A DNA stretch of 64,000 nt, from contig JAFIFU010000006.1 in NCBI GenBank assembly GCA_020831885.1, positions 58,325-122,324 on the forward strand, written 5' to 3'. This stretch comes from Ectothiorhodospiraceae bacterium (GTDB lineage Bacteria > Pseudomonadota > Gammaproteobacteria > Nitrococcales > Aquisalimonadaceae). Under the pieces are notes generated by a model, which ran no database searches, was not told the origin of the DNA, and saw only the letters and a list, made by a program, of their open reading frames with translations. The translations under genes were made by a program, and so were the position numbers. Shown here piece by piece: positions 47,680 through 58,011 of this stretch (within the stretch, counting starts at the first letter, position 1; each line of letters opens with the position of its first letter).

Positions 47680-49008
47680 ATGGGCAGGCGTCGCGGGCCG
47701 CGGTTGCCGAAAGAGCCCGTCCGGTTGCAGATATCCGGACTGAGCCATGAGGGGCGGGGTATCGCGCAACCAGACGGCAAGACCGTGTTCGTCCACGGCG
47801 CGCTGCCGGGGGAAACGGTGATGGCCCGCTATACCCGCCGCCATCGTCGGTACGACGAGGCGGTGGTACTGGAGGTGGAGCAGGCTTCTGATGAGCGGGT
47901 GGAGCCCCGTTGCCCCCATTTCGGCACATGCGGCGGGTGCAGCCTCCAGCATCTGCCGCCGGAGCGGCAGATCGCCTTCAAACAGGACGTGCTGCTGGAG
48001 CTGCTCCGCCACGTTGGGCGGGTGGAACCGGAGACCGTGCTGCCGCCGCTGCAGGGCAACTCCTGGGGGTACCGCCGCAAGGCGCGCCTGGCGGTGAAGG
48101 ACGTGCAGCGGAAGGGCCGTGTACTGGTCGGGTTCCGGGAAAAGCACAGTCCCTATGTGGCGGACATGGATCGCTGCGAGGTGCTGGATCCCCGTGTCGG
48201 GCATCGCCTGGAGGCATTGTCGGGACTGATCGCAGGGATGAGCCGGCCGGACCGGATACCCCAGATTGAGGTGGCCATCGGCGACAATGGGGTCGCCCTG
48301 GTGTTCCGCAACCTGGAACCGCTGACCGTGGGCGACCGGGAACGGTTGGCGGACTTCGGGCGGGACAATGACATGATGATGCTGGAACAGCCAGGCAACG
48401 AGCACACCGTGGCACCGATATGGCCCCCGTCCCCGGAGCTCCATTACGTGGTCGCGGGGGAGACGCTGTACTTCCGCCCCACGGATTTCACCCAGGTGAA
48501 CGCGGAGCTGAACCTGAAGATGGTTGACCGCGCCCTGGACCTGCTGGAGCCGGGGCAGGGCGACCGGATCCTGGATCTGTTCTGCGGCCTGGGCAATTTC
48601 ACACTGCCCCTGGCCCGCCGGGCGGCCGCCGTCGTGGGGGTGGAGGGGGATCCGGCGCTGGTGGAACGGGCCCGGGAAAATGCCCGCCACAATGGCCTGG
48701 ACTGCGCCGAATTTCACGTGGCCAACCTGGCCGAACCGGTGGACCACCTTCCCTGGGCGCGCGCCGCGTTCAACAAGGTGCTACTGGATCCGCCCCGCTC
48801 GGGGGCACAGGAGGTGCTGCCGCAGGTGGCCGGGTTCCGGCCGGAGCGCATCCTCTATGTCTCCTGCAACCCGGCCACCCTGGCCCGGGATGCCGGCGAG
48901 CTGGTGCATCGCTACGGCTACCATCTGCGCAGTACCGGCGTCATGGACATGTTCCCCCATACGGCGCACGTGGAAAGCATCGCCTGCTTCCAGCGGGGCG
49001 GGGACTGA
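47680..49008 (+). CDS. rlmD: 23S rRNA (uracil(1939)-C(5))-methyltransferase RlmD
   Basis: RlmD (RumA) methylates U1939 of 23S rRNA. The 442-residue protein has an N-terminal TRAM domain (LQISGLSHEGRGIAQPDGKT), the 4Fe-4S ligands CPHFGTCGGCSLQH plus a later Cys in DRCEVL, the SAM motif ILDLFCGLGNFTLPLA, DPPRSGAQEVLP, and the nucleophile Cys in YVSCNPATLARD. The ATG at 47680 follows GGAGGG. It belongs to the cysM-exonuclease-rlmD run. Confidence 0.96.
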   Translation: MGRRRGPRLPKEPVRLQISGLSHEGRGIAQPDGKTVFVHGALPGETVMARYTRRHRRYDEAVVLEVEQASDERVEPRCPHFGTCGGCSLQHLPPERQIAFKQDVLLELLRHVGRVEPETVLPPLQGNSWGYRRKARLAVKDVQRKGRVLVGFREKHSPYVADMDRCEVLDPRVGHRLEALSGLIAGMSRPDRIPQIEVAIGDNGVALVFRNLEPLTVGDRERLADFGRDNDMMMLEQPGNEHTVAPIWPPSPELHYVVAGETLYFRPTDFTQVNAELNLKMVDRALDLLEPGQGDRILDLFCGLGNFTLPLARRAAAVVGVEGDPALVERARENARHNGLDCAEFHVANLAEPVDHLPWARAAFNKVLLDPPRSGAQEVLPQVAGFRPERILYVSCNPATLARDAGELVHRYGYHLRSTGVMDMFPHTAHVESIACFQRGGD

Positions 49009-49069
49009 GTACGGTCGCAGCCGCCCCCCGCCGGACGCATGGAAAAGCTGGCTCAGGGAGGTTCTGGGA

Positions 49070-49660
49070 ATGCAGTTCGATATCATTGAACAGGAACAGG
49101 TTTTCCGGGGGTTTTTCCGGATGTACCGGTTACGGCTCCGACACAGCCTGTTCGCCGGCGGGATGAGTCCCGAAATCACCCGTGAGCTGTTCGAGCGCGG
49201 ACATTCCGCCGCCGTACTTCCCTACGACCCGGAGGAGGATGCCGTGGTCATGGTGGAGCAGTTCCGGGTCGGAGCGCTGGAACACCCGGGCGGCCCCTGG
49301 CTGTTCGAACCGGTGGCAGGGATCCTGGAGCCCGGGCATTCGGCGGAGGAAACCGTGCGGCGGGAAGCCCTGGAGGAGGCCGATGCCACCCTGGGTGAAC
49401 TGGAACACATCTGCGACTATCTGGTAAGTCCCGGTGGGGCGTCGGAACGGGTCAGCCTGTTCTGCGGCCGGGTCAGCGTGAACGGGCTGGGCGGCATCCA
49501 CGGCGTGGACGACGAGAACGAGGATATCCGTGTCCATGTGGTGCCCTTCGACGAGGCCGTGAACATGTTGCAGACAGGAACGCTCAACAGCGCCATGCCG
49601 ATCATCGCCGTGCAGTGGCTGATGCTGAATCGGGAGCGGTTGCAGGATCTGTGGAGCTGA
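49070..49660 (+). CDS. nudF: ADP-ribose pyrophosphatase (Nudix)
   Basis: Hydrolyses ADP-ribose to AMP and ribose 5-phosphate. The 196-residue product has the Nudix box EPGHSAEETVRREALEEAD (about residues 94-112), preceded by VVMVEQFRVGALEHPG, characteristic of NudF-type ADP-ribose pyrophosphatases, and the C-terminal AMPIIAVQWLML. The ATG at 49070 has an AGGGAGG site. It is convergent with the next gene with 7 bp between stops. Confidence 0.92.
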   Translation: MQFDIIEQEQVFRGFFRMYRLRLRHSLFAGGMSPEITRELFERGHSAAVLPYDPEEDAVVMVEQFRVGALEHPGGPWLFEPVAGILEPGHSAEETVRREALEEADATLGELEHICDYLVSPGGASERVSLFCGRVSVNGLGGIHGVDDENEDIRVHVVPFDEAVNMLQTGTLNSAMPIIAVQWLMLNRERLQDLWS

Positions 49661-49667
49661 GGGCTGC

Positions 49668-50156
49668 TCAGAGATGGAGCCTGCGCAGGGATGGAGCCGG
49701 TTCCGAGCGGTCCCAGCAATCCTGGAACAACTGACGGAGGCGCCGGCAGCTTCCGCGGTGATGGCGGCGGCCCGATCCCTGATAACCCGTCCCCGGCCCC
49801 CAGTACAGGTAGCTCTCGCCGTCCACCAGCAGCATGGCGATCTCCTCGTTGCGATCTTCCTCGGCCAGGCGACGGATCTCGATAAAGCTGCTGAGCTGCC
49901 GGCTGAGTTCGATCAGCCGGTGGCCGCGGCTCACCACCGCGTCCGCATCGGCCACCAGCACACGGACACGGGCGTGGCGTCCGGCGTTCACCACCATGCG
50001 GCGCAGGGCCTCCAGACAGGGCGGGCGATCGTACAGGGCCGGATCCAGCAGCGGAGACAGCAGATCCACCTGGTGGCGGGCGGCCTGCAGCAGTGCCTGT
50101 ACGGTGTCGGCAGCCTGCTCCTGGGTGGTGACATGCAGTCGTTCCACTTCTTCCAT
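49668..50156 (-). CDS. Uncharacterised protein, DUF7931/phospholipase-D-like fold suspected
   Basis: A 162-residue soluble protein from ATG 50156 (MEEVERLHVTTQEQAADTVQ), preceded by GGGGAGGG. Features include DLLSPLLDPALYDRPP, an alpha/beta segment VRVLVADADAVVSRGHRLIE, and a positively charged C terminus with GSGRRHHRGSCRRLRQLF. The pattern resembles proteins now grouped as DUF7931, which sit beside a GNAT acetyltransferase gene in related genomes; I am recalling this family name without a search. No catalytic HKD motif is seen. It is next to the GNAT gene on the same strand. Confidence 0.75.
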   Translation of the reverse strand: MEEVERLHVTTQEQAADTVQALLQAARHQVDLLSPLLDPALYDRPPCLEALRRMVVNAGRHARVRVLVADADAVVSRGHRLIELSRQLSSFIEIRRLAEEDRNEEIAMLLVDGESYLYWGPGTGYQGSGRRHHRGSCRRLRQLFQDCWDRSEPAPSLRRLHL

Positions 50157-50217
50157 GAGAGCCCTCCCCGGGATGTCTGTCCGCGTCATCATGCGCAGCG
50201 GTGCGCTGTGCCGTCTC

Positions 50218-50655
50218 CTACGTGATCCGGCATACCATGCGCCGGTGCGGTAAACCCGCATCGTCGAAAACCGGACCTTCCGCCAGGAAGCCGAACCGCT
50301 GGTAGAACGCCAGCGCGTGGGTCTGTGCGTTCAGCTCCACCCGGGTCAGCCCAAGGGCCCCGGCATGGCTCAGCATATCCTGGACGATCAGCCCGCCGAT
50401 CCCCTGACCCCGCCACGGCCCCAGTACCGCCAGTCGGCCGATGTGTCCGTCCGGCGTGAGACGGCCGGTGGCTATGGCCGAACCGTGTTCGTCCAGGGCG
50501 AGCCAGTGTTCGGAAGCCGCATCAAGCGCGTCCAGTTCCAATGCTTCCGGCACACCCTGTTCCATCACGAAGACCGCGTGGCGGATGGGGGCAGCCTGGC
50601 GTCGGAGCTGCTCCCAGTCGCCGTGCCGCAGTCTCCAGTTGTCATCCATCTGCAT
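50218..50655 (-). CDS. GNAT family N-acetyltransferase (ElaA-like)
   Basis: A 145-residue GNAT protein. The acetyl-CoA-binding motif A is in IGRLAVLGPWRGQGIGGLIV (Q/RxxGxG/A as RGQGIG), followed by LTRVELNAQTHALAFYQRFG with the conserved Tyr near the C terminus. The N terminus (IRHAVFVMEQGVPEALELDA) resembles ElaA/YjdJ-type enzymes. The substrate is unknown. It overlaps roxA upstream by 14 bp, so roxA, this gene and possibly the next are one unit downstream of purB. Confidence 0.88.
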   Translation of the reverse strand: MQMDDNWRLRHGDWEQLRRQAAPIRHAVFVMEQGVPEALELDALDAASEHWLALDEHGSAIATGRLTPDGHIGRLAVLGPWRGQGIGGLIVQDMLSHAGALGLTRVELNAQTHALAFYQRFGFLAEGPVFDDAGLPHRRMVCRIT

Positions 50656-51829
50656 CGCTGACCAGTTCCCAATGTCCCTGATTGATCAGATCCAGCAACA
50701 GCCCCATGCAGTCGGGCCGGTCCAGCCAGGGTCGGAGCGCAGCCATGGACAGCACGCGCTCCGAGGCCAGCCGGCTTAACAAGGCGAAGGGTTCGGGCTC
50801 CAGGCGGAACTCATCCCCTTCCATATAGCACCAGCCGCTATCGCCGTCTTCCAGCAGGACAACCCGCAGGGCCGGATGGCTGGCGAGCCTGCCGCCGGCA
50901 TTCAGGTGGGCGCGCACGGATTCCGCGCTTACCGCCTGTTCCGGGGCGCGGCCCTGGAAGCCCGGCTTGCCCCGGCTCGCGGCACGGGCAAAGGCGCGCT
51001 CCAGCAACCCGTCGTCCAGCCCTTCCAGACACTGCCGGAGCAGCGTACACCCCTGCCGCCGGCTGCCGGCATCCAGCAAGGCCGGGTGGGTGGCGGGCGC
51101 CCGGCCCGGGTCAGCGAAAACCCGTTCCGGCTCCCCGCTTTCCAGCAGCATCTGCAGGAGTTCGGCCAGCAGATCCCGGTCCGTGGGGGCGCGGAAGCCG
51201 ATGGACCAGGTCATGCAGGCGTCCACCGCCACCCCGTGATGGGGCACGCCGGGGGGCAGGTAGAGCATGTCCCCCGGTTCCAGAATCCATTCGTCACTGG
51301 GTTCGAAGCGCTCCAGCAACCGCAGCGGCGTGTCATCCCGCTCCCGGCGGCAGGCATCCGGTCGCCGGTCGATCTGCCAGCGGCGCCGCCCTTGCGCCTG
51401 AAGCAGGAACACATCGTACTGGTCCACATGGGCGCCAACCGAGCCGCCCGGCGCGGCATAACTGACCATCAGATCGTCCAGGCGCCAGGCCGGCACGAAA
51501 CGGAACGCATCCAGTACCGCCTGCAGGTCCGGCAACAGCTTGTCCACGTCCTGAACCAGTAAGGTCCAGTCCGTTTCCGGCAGCGCCAGGAAGGTCTGTT
51601 CGGGGACCGGACCGTGTTCCAGTTGCCACAGGTCCCCCGTGCGACGGATCAGGCGCGACTCCACCTCCGCTTCCAGCGCCAGCCCGGCCAGGGTTTCCGC
51701 GTCCAAGGGCGAACGTAGGTCCGGCCAGGCCTGCCGTACCAGCAGCGGCTGTCGCTGCCAGTGGTGGCGCAGAAAACGTTCCGGACCCAGTCCGCCCAGT
51801 AGCGTGTGCGGGGAAGGCAGCGGAAGCAA
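50642..51829 (-). CDS. roxA: Ribosomal protein uL16 3-hydroxylase RoxA (YcfD, JmjC)
   Basis: RoxA is a 2-oxoglutarate/Fe(II) oxygenase that hydroxylates an Arg of ribosomal protein uL16. The 395-residue protein has a JmjC core with the HxD motif GAHVDQYDVFLLQAQGRRRW, a distal His in PPGVPHHGVAVD, MSYAAPGG-like MVSYAAPGGSVG, and a C-terminal winged-helix-like domain. It is similar in length and order to E. coli YcfD (373). The start is a TTG at 51829, four bases after the purB stop; no ATG fits better. Confidence 0.88.
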   Translation of the reverse strand: MLPLPSPHTLLGGLGPERFLRHHWQRQPLLVRQAWPDLRSPLDAETLAGLALEAEVESRLIRRTGDLWQLEHGPVPEQTFLALPETDWTLLVQDVDKLLPDLQAVLDAFRFVPAWRLDDLMVSYAAPGGSVGAHVDQYDVFLLQAQGRRRWQIDRRPDACRRERDDTPLRLLERFEPSDEWILEPGDMLYLPPGVPHHGVAVDACMTWSIGFRAPTDRDLLAELLQMLLESGEPERVFADPGRAPATHPALLDAGSRRQGCTLLRQCLEGLDDGLLERAFARAASRGKPGFQGRAPEQAVSAESVRAHLNAGGRLASHPALRVVLLEDGDSGWCYMEGDEFRLEPEPFALLSRLASERVLSMAALRPWLDRPDCMGLLLDLINQGHWELVSDADG

Positions 51830-51832
51830 GGC

Positions 51833-53266
<1,434 letters not shown>

Positions 53267-53294
53267 CTAGCAGGTTCGGGTGGCTGGGATTACC

Positions 53295-53315
53295 CTGTGC
53301 GGTAGCGATGCACAG
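53295..53315. promoter_or_regulatory. Small dyad in the purB/fumC spacer
   Basis: CTGTGC (53295-53300) and GCACAG (53310-53315) are inverted with a 9-base spacer; with a bulge the arms extend to ACCC/GGGT. It is between divergent purB and fumC and could be an operator. Six-base arms can occur by chance. Confidence 0.3.
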
Positions 53316-53396
53316 TGGGTGTTGCCGGGTCCGGCGGCGGCGGTCCGCCCCGGGTGCCGGTCTGACGCCTGGTCCCACAACAGGGGAGACACAACG

Positions 53397-54782
53397 ATGA
53401 GCGACTATCGCACCGAGCGGGACAGCATGGGTGAGCTGCAGGTGCCGGTGGATGCCCTGTACGGGGCACAGACCCAACGCGCGTTTGAGAATTTCCCGAT
53501 CAGCGGCCTGACCATGCCGCGCCAGTTCATCCGCGCCCTGGGCCTGATCAAGGCGACGGCGGCGGAAGTGAACCGTGATCTGGGGCTGCTGGAGGCTGGA
53601 CCGGCCGGAGCCATCGCCCGGGCGGCGGAGCAGGTGGCCGCAGGCGAGCATGACGCCCACTTTCCGGTGGATGTGTTCCAGACCGGATCCGGGACCAGCT
53701 CCAACATGAACGCCAACGAGGTGATCGCACAACTGGCCTCACGGGAGGCGGGGGCGGGGCGCATCCATCCCAACGACCACGTGAACATGGGGCAGAGCAG
53801 CAACGATGTGATCCCCACCGCGATACATGTGGCCGCGGCGCTGGCGGTTCAGGAGCACCTGCTGCCGGCCCTGGATCATCTGCAATCGGTGATCGATCGG
53901 CGGGCGGCGGAACTGGACGCGGTGGTCAAGACCGGGCGCACCCATCTGATGGATGCCATGCCGGTGACGCTGGGCCAGGAGCTGGGGGGGTGGTCCAGCC
54001 AGATCAGCGCCGGCAGCGAGCGCTTGCGGGACAGCCTGCAACGGGTGCTGGAACTGGCCCAGGGCGGAACCGCCGTGGGTACCGGCATCAATGCACACCC
54101 GGAATTCGGATCCCGTTTCGCCGCCCGGCTGGGGGAACGCTGCGGCCTCCATTTCCGCCCCGGCCGGAACTATTTCCAGGGACTCAGCAGCCAGGACGCC
54201 GCGGTGGAACTGTCCGGCCAGCTCCGCACACTGGCCGTCTCCCTGATGAAGATCGCCAACGACCTCCGCTGGATGAACAGCGGCCCCCTGGCGGGCCTGG
54301 GCGAAATCGTCCTGCCAGCGTTGCAGCCCGGGTCCAGCATCATGCCGGGCAAGGTCAACCCGGTTGTACCGGAAGCCGTGACCATGGTGTGCGCGCAGGT
54401 CATGGGCAACGATGCGACCGTGGCCATCGCCGGTCAGTCCGGCAATTTCCAGTTGAACGTGATGCTGCCCGTGATCGGCTACAACCTGCTGCAGAGCGTG
54501 GAGTTGCTGGGCAACGGCTCCCGAATTCTGGCGGACCGGGCCATTGCCGGTTTCACCGTCAACACCCAACGTCTGGAACGGGATCTGGGCCGCAACCCGA
54601 TCCTGGTCACGGCGCTGAACCGTACGGTGGGCTACGAGAAGGGCGCGGCCATCGCCAAGCAGGCCTATCAGGAGGGCCGTCCCGTCATCGATGTGGCGGC
54701 GGAGATCAGCGGGCTGGACCGGGAAACGCTGGAACGGCTGCTGGATCCCCGGGCCCTCACCCGGGGCGGTATCCCGGAATAG
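53397..54782 (+). CDS. fumC: Fumarate hydratase class II
   Basis: FumC interconverts fumarate and malate. The 461-residue protein has SDYRTERDSMGELQVPVDA at the N terminus, PNDHVNMGQSSNDVIPTAIH, TGRTHLMDAMPVTLGQELGG, GTGINAHPEF and the superfamily signature GSSIMPGKVNPVVPEA with the catalytic Ser loop. It functions one step after the SDH encoded at 26-30 kb. The ATG at 53397 follows GGGGAGAC. It is convergent with the RibD-C gene with 13 bp between. Confidence 0.97.
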   Translation: MSDYRTERDSMGELQVPVDALYGAQTQRAFENFPISGLTMPRQFIRALGLIKATAAEVNRDLGLLEAGPAGAIARAAEQVAAGEHDAHFPVDVFQTGSGTSSNMNANEVIAQLASREAGAGRIHPNDHVNMGQSSNDVIPTAIHVAAALAVQEHLLPALDHLQSVIDRRAAELDAVVKTGRTHLMDAMPVTLGQELGGWSSQISAGSERLRDSLQRVLELAQGGTAVGTGINAHPEFGSRFAARLGERCGLHFRPGRNYFQGLSSQDAAVELSGQLRTLAVSLMKIANDLRWMNSGPLAGLGEIVLPALQPGSSIMPGKVNPVVPEAVTMVCAQVMGNDATVAIAGQSGNFQLNVMLPVIGYNLLQSVELLGNGSRILADRAIAGFTVNTQRLERDLGRNPILVTALNRTVGYEKGAAIAKQAYQEGRPVIDVAAEISGLDRETLERLLDPRALTRGGIPE

Positions 54783-54795
54783 ACCGGCGATTCCC

Positions 54796-55638
54796 TCATT
54801 CCGCCGCCGGCTGCAGGCACAGGAAGAACTGATCGGCGCTCCCGGGTGCCAGATCCCGGTACATCCACCGCATCCGGAAGTCCGCCGGGGGATTCAGTGC
54901 GGCACCCGAGGTGATGGTGGAAAACGTCTGGCCGCCGACCACCCGCTGGCGCCAGGTGAGGAACAGCGCATCCACCGCCCGTGCCGCCACCAGGCTATGG
55001 AACACCCGCGCGCCGGTGATGCTGTACACCCGCCGGTAGCCCAGCTCCCCAACAGCGCGAATGGCACGTTCGCCCGCCACCCGGGGCCCCGGGCACAGGC
55101 GGATCACCTGCAGTCCGGTGTCCTCCAGGCGTTGAACCCGTTCCTCGGGGGCATCCTCGGTGGTAAGCACGCGGATCCGGCGCCCCTGGGCAACCAGTGC
55201 CTCCGGTGGCTGGAAATTCAGAGAGGCGCTCAGCACCACCACATCCGGTTGATGGAACATGCCCCGGGCGCGACGCCATGCGCGCAGGTCCGCAAACGCT
55301 TCCCCGGAACCCACCGGCAGCACATCCTGGGCCGCGCCGGCGGTGAGATCCCGGAAGTAGCGACCGCTGGTGATCAGGACGTCGGCCCGGGCGGCCAGTT
55401 CCTGGAACAGCCGCCAGTCCCTGGGATCGGCGATGCTGGCCGGCACGCTTTCGGTACCGGAGTTCTCTCCAGCGAGGGAGATACGCCCGTCCAGGGTGGT
55501 GACGAAGTTGGCGTACACGAATGGCCCGTACCGCCCGGAATCCGGCAGATCCGCGCCGAGATAGAGGCCCTGCAGCGGCTGAGGCGCTCCGGGTTCGGGA
55601 AGAATGCGTTGTACCGGCGCCTGATAGTCCACGGTCAT
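54796..55638 (-). CDS. RibD C-terminal-domain reductase (DHFR-like, stand-alone)
   Basis: A 280-residue protein of the RibD-C family (PF01872), NADPH-dependent pyrimidine or pterin reductases. The nucleotide-binding region is recognisable in FVYANFVTTLDGRISLAGEN and in ITGARVFHSLVAARAVDALF. The RibD deaminase domain is absent, and no other riboflavin gene is nearby, so this is probably not the riboflavin pathway enzyme. The ATG at 55638 follows AGGGGACAGG. It is divergent from an MFS gene and both have similar TTAC-N14-GTAA dyads upstream. Confidence 0.85.
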   Translation of the reverse strand: MTVDYQAPVQRILPEPGAPQPLQGLYLGADLPDSGRYGPFVYANFVTTLDGRISLAGENSGTESVPASIADPRDWRLFQELAARADVLITSGRYFRDLTAGAAQDVLPVGSGEAFADLRAWRRARGMFHQPDVVVLSASLNFQPPEALVAQGRRIRVLTTEDAPEERVQRLEDTGLQVIRLCPGPRVAGERAIRAVGELGYRRVYSITGARVFHSLVAARAVDALFLTWRQRVVGGQTFSTITSGAALNPPADFRMRWMYRDLAPGSADQFFLCLQPAAE

Positions 55639-55671
55639 GCCTGTCCCCTGTGTTATCGTCTTGCGCCTGTA

Positions 55672-55697
55672 CTTTACTAACCTTCCTGGATGTAAAG
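55672..55697. promoter_or_regulatory. Dyad operator candidate upstream of the RibD-C gene
   Basis: CTTTAC (55672-55677) and GTAAAG (55692-55697) are a perfect inverted repeat with a 14-base spacer, ending 33 bp upstream of the RibD-C start. Read in the direction of that gene, the sequence is closely similar to the site preceding the MFS gene, including the internal TTACATCC and GGT-AGTAA parts. Confidence 0.55.
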
Positions 55698-55841
55698 CCA
55701 CGATTCAGCGCCGTTGCGCGGTTTGCCGGCAAGGCGTGCGAGCGCGGCCGGTTGTAGGTCTGAAGCACTGCGCAGCAGGGATCTTCGACAGTACCGCTCC
55801 TCGCGCCTTGCCACGCCAGCGTGGAAATCACTGATGCATGG

Positions 55842-55867
55842 CATTACATCCTGAAAGGTCAGTAAGT
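55842..55867. promoter_or_regulatory. Dyad operator candidate upstream of the MFS gene
   Basis: TTAC (55844-55847) and GTAA (55862-55865) are inverted with a 14-base spacer, 78 bp upstream of the MFS start. The site matches the one at 55672-55697 when each is read toward its own gene, suggesting a common regulator. Confidence 0.5.
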
Positions 55868-55945
55868 GGCATTGGAAGGACGGTGCCATCACGACCGGGC
55901 GTGGCTCAGGGGGGATGGCCTGGACTGAAGCAACAGGGGGGGTAG

Positions 55946-57274
55946 ATGGCGTCCGAGTCACGGCTTGACCGGGTATACCGGATACTCAGCGGCGATGACA
56001 GCGATGAACGTGCCTGCGAGGCGATTCCCGACAGCGCCTGTACCGATGTACCGCGGAATTACGTGTGCAATGTGGGCAATGGCGCTGCGTCGAAGCTGGC
56101 GGAACAGATCGGCGGTCCCAACCTGGTGCTTCCCTGGCTGCTCTCGGCCATCGGAACGCCGGCTGCCGTGATCGGTTTTCTCATGCCCATCAGGCAGGCC
56201 GGTTCCTTGGCCCCGCAGTTGCTGATTTCCGGACAGATCCGCCGGCTTGCCCTGCGCAAGTGGGTCTGGGTGGGCTCCGCCGCGATCCAGGCCCTGATGC
56301 TGGCGTTGATCGGTGCCGCCGCACTGTTTCTGGAACCGCTCATGGCCGGCGTGCTGGTTCTCCTGCTGTTCGCGGTGTTCAGCATCTTCAGCGGTATCGC
56401 CTCGGTGGCCTTCCAGGATGTGACCGGCAAGACCATCCCCAAAGGGCGGCGCGGTCGCATGCTGTCCAACCGGGCCGCCATTGGCGGTCTGCTCACGCTC
56501 ACCGCAGGACTGGTACTCCATTACGGAATCGGGGACTCCGCCGATGAATACACCTACGCCGGCATGGTGCTCATCGCCGCCGGGCTCTGGCTGGTTGCCG
56601 CCTGGTTGTTCGCGGCGATCCAGGAGGTGCCAGGCGCCACCGGGGGTGGCCGGAACCCCGTGCAGGAACTGGCGCAGGGGATGCGCGTGACCCGGCGCTA
56701 CCCCGGCTACCGGCGGTACCTGTACGCCCGGGGATTGCTGCTGTCCGTGGAGCTGGCCATGCCCTTCTATGCCCTGCACGGGCGGGAGGTGTTTGGTGGG
56801 GAGGTGGCCGCCCTGGGCGTGTTCATTGTCACGGTGGGGCTGGCCAGCGTGATCAGCAGCCCGGTCTGGGGATATTTCTCGGACCGCTCCAGCCGCACCG
56901 TCCTCGGGCTGAGCGGTGTGCTTGCCGCCGCCGCCGGGCTGGTGGCCCTGGTCATCGCGATACTGCCGGAAACCCTGCAGAGTGCCTATGCCTATACCCT
57001 GGTGTTCATGCTGCTGGGTATTGCCGAAGCGGGTGTGCGCCTGGGCCGCAAGACCTACCTGGTGGATGCGGCGCCGGCGGACGAACGACCGCTGTACGTG
57101 GCGTTCAGCAATACCAGCATCGGCCTGCTGGCGCTCGGCGCCGGCGCGTTCGGCCTGGTGGCGCAATTGCTGGGTGTGAACGTGCTGGTGGGGTTGTTGA
57201 TCGTGCTGGCGCTGCTGGGGGCCTGGGCCGCCTGGTGGATGCCGGAGGCGGAACGGATGCAGGATGCAGCGTGA
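55946..57274 (+). CDS. MFS transporter
   Basis: A 442-residue major facilitator protein with about 11-12 hydrophobic segments after an acidic hydrophilic N terminus of ~65 residues (MASESRLDRVYRILSGDDSD). The cytoplasmic loop motif appears as GYFSDRSSRTVLGLSG (related to the D-R-x-G-R-R/K pattern). A second loop has KTIPKGRRGRMLSNRAAIGG. No substrate can be assigned. The ATG follows a GGGGGGG stretch. It is divergent from the RibD-C gene and may share a regulator. Confidence 0.9.
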   Translation: MASESRLDRVYRILSGDDSDERACEAIPDSACTDVPRNYVCNVGNGAASKLAEQIGGPNLVLPWLLSAIGTPAAVIGFLMPIRQAGSLAPQLLISGQIRRLALRKWVWVGSAAIQALMLALIGAAALFLEPLMAGVLVLLLFAVFSIFSGIASVAFQDVTGKTIPKGRRGRMLSNRAAIGGLLTLTAGLVLHYGIGDSADEYTYAGMVLIAAGLWLVAAWLFAAIQEVPGATGGGRNPVQELAQGMRVTRRYPGYRRYLYARGLLLSVELAMPFYALHGREVFGGEVAALGVFIVTVGLASVISSPVWGYFSDRSSRTVLGLSGVLAAAAGLVALVIAILPETLQSAYAYTLVFMLLGIAEAGVRLGRKTYLVDAAPADERPLYVAFSNTSIGLLALGAGAFGLVAQLLGVNVLVGLLIVLALLGAWAAWWMPEAERMQDAA

Positions 57275-57353
57275 AGGACGCGCTGAAGTGTCATCCCCAG
57301 GGCGCTTTGACGTATCATCTGCCCCATGCGCGGGATCATGGGCGGAAGATTGA

Positions 57354-57995
57354 ATGATCAGGACGCTGCTGGTTGATGACCATCAACTGGTGCGCAGCGG
57401 GATTCGCCGCATCCTCGAAGATGCCGAGGATATTCAAGTGGTTGGCGAGGCTGGCACCGGCGAGGAGGCCCTTCATCTGGCCCGGGAAAACCGGCCGGAC
57501 GTGGTGCTCATGGATGTGAACATGCCCGGTATCGGCGGACTGGAGGCCACCCGCAAGCTGCTCCATGTCCATCCGGAGATGCGCATCATCGCGCTCACGA
57601 TCTATATGGATGAACCCTATCCCAGCAAGCTCATGGAGGCCGGAGCCATGGGGTACCTGACCAAGGGCTGCGATGTGGACGAGATCATCCGGGCCATCCG
57701 CCACGTGAGCCGCGGGGAGCGTTACATCGGCGCGGATATCGCCCGGCACATGGCCCTGTCGGGCTTTGCCGGCCGCGCCGGTAACCGGTTCGAGAAGCTG
57801 TCCCGCCGGGAGATGCAGGTGATGCTGATGATCACCCAGGGCCACAAACTGCAGGAAATCTCCGACACACTGTGCCTTAGCCCGAAGACGGTGAGCACGT
57901 ACCGCTACCGCCTGTACGAGAAGCTGGGTGTGGAGAACGACGTGGAGCTCACCCACCTCGCCATCCGTCACGGCATGATCGACCAACTGCAATAG
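57354..57995 (+). CDS. uvrY: Response regulator UvrY/GacA
   Basis: UvrY/GacA activates the Csr/Rsm small RNAs. The 213-residue product has a receiver with VDDH, phosphoacceptor Asp54 in DVVLMDVNMPGI, and a LuxR-type HTH (LSRREMQVMLMITQGHKLQE, then ISDTLCLSPKTVSTYRYRLY). The N terminus and the position directly upstream of uvrC are diagnostic. Its likely sensor, BarA, is encoded at 43-46 kb. Confidence 0.96.
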   Translation: MIRTLLVDDHQLVRSGIRRILEDAEDIQVVGEAGTGEEALHLARENRPDVVLMDVNMPGIGGLEATRKLLHVHPEMRIIALTIYMDEPYPSKLMEAGAMGYLTKGCDVDEIIRAIRHVSRGERYIGADIARHMALSGFAGRAGNRFEKLSRREMQVMLMITQGHKLQEISDTLCLSPKTVSTYRYRLYEKLGVENDVELTHLAIRHGMIDQLQ

Positions 57996-58011
57996 CGCGC
58001 GGTCACATTCT

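Larger units (their letters stand above)
55639..55945. other. 307-bp divergent spacer with paired dyads
   Basis: This gap separates the RibD-C gene (-) and the MFS gene (+). It holds two inverted copies of a ~34-bp segment (27 matches) at about 55675-55708 and 55831-55864, each containing a TTAC-N14-GTAA dyad listed separately. The ~120 bases between are GC-rich without a coding signal. It may be a shared control region or a decayed element with inverted ends. Confidence 0.6.
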
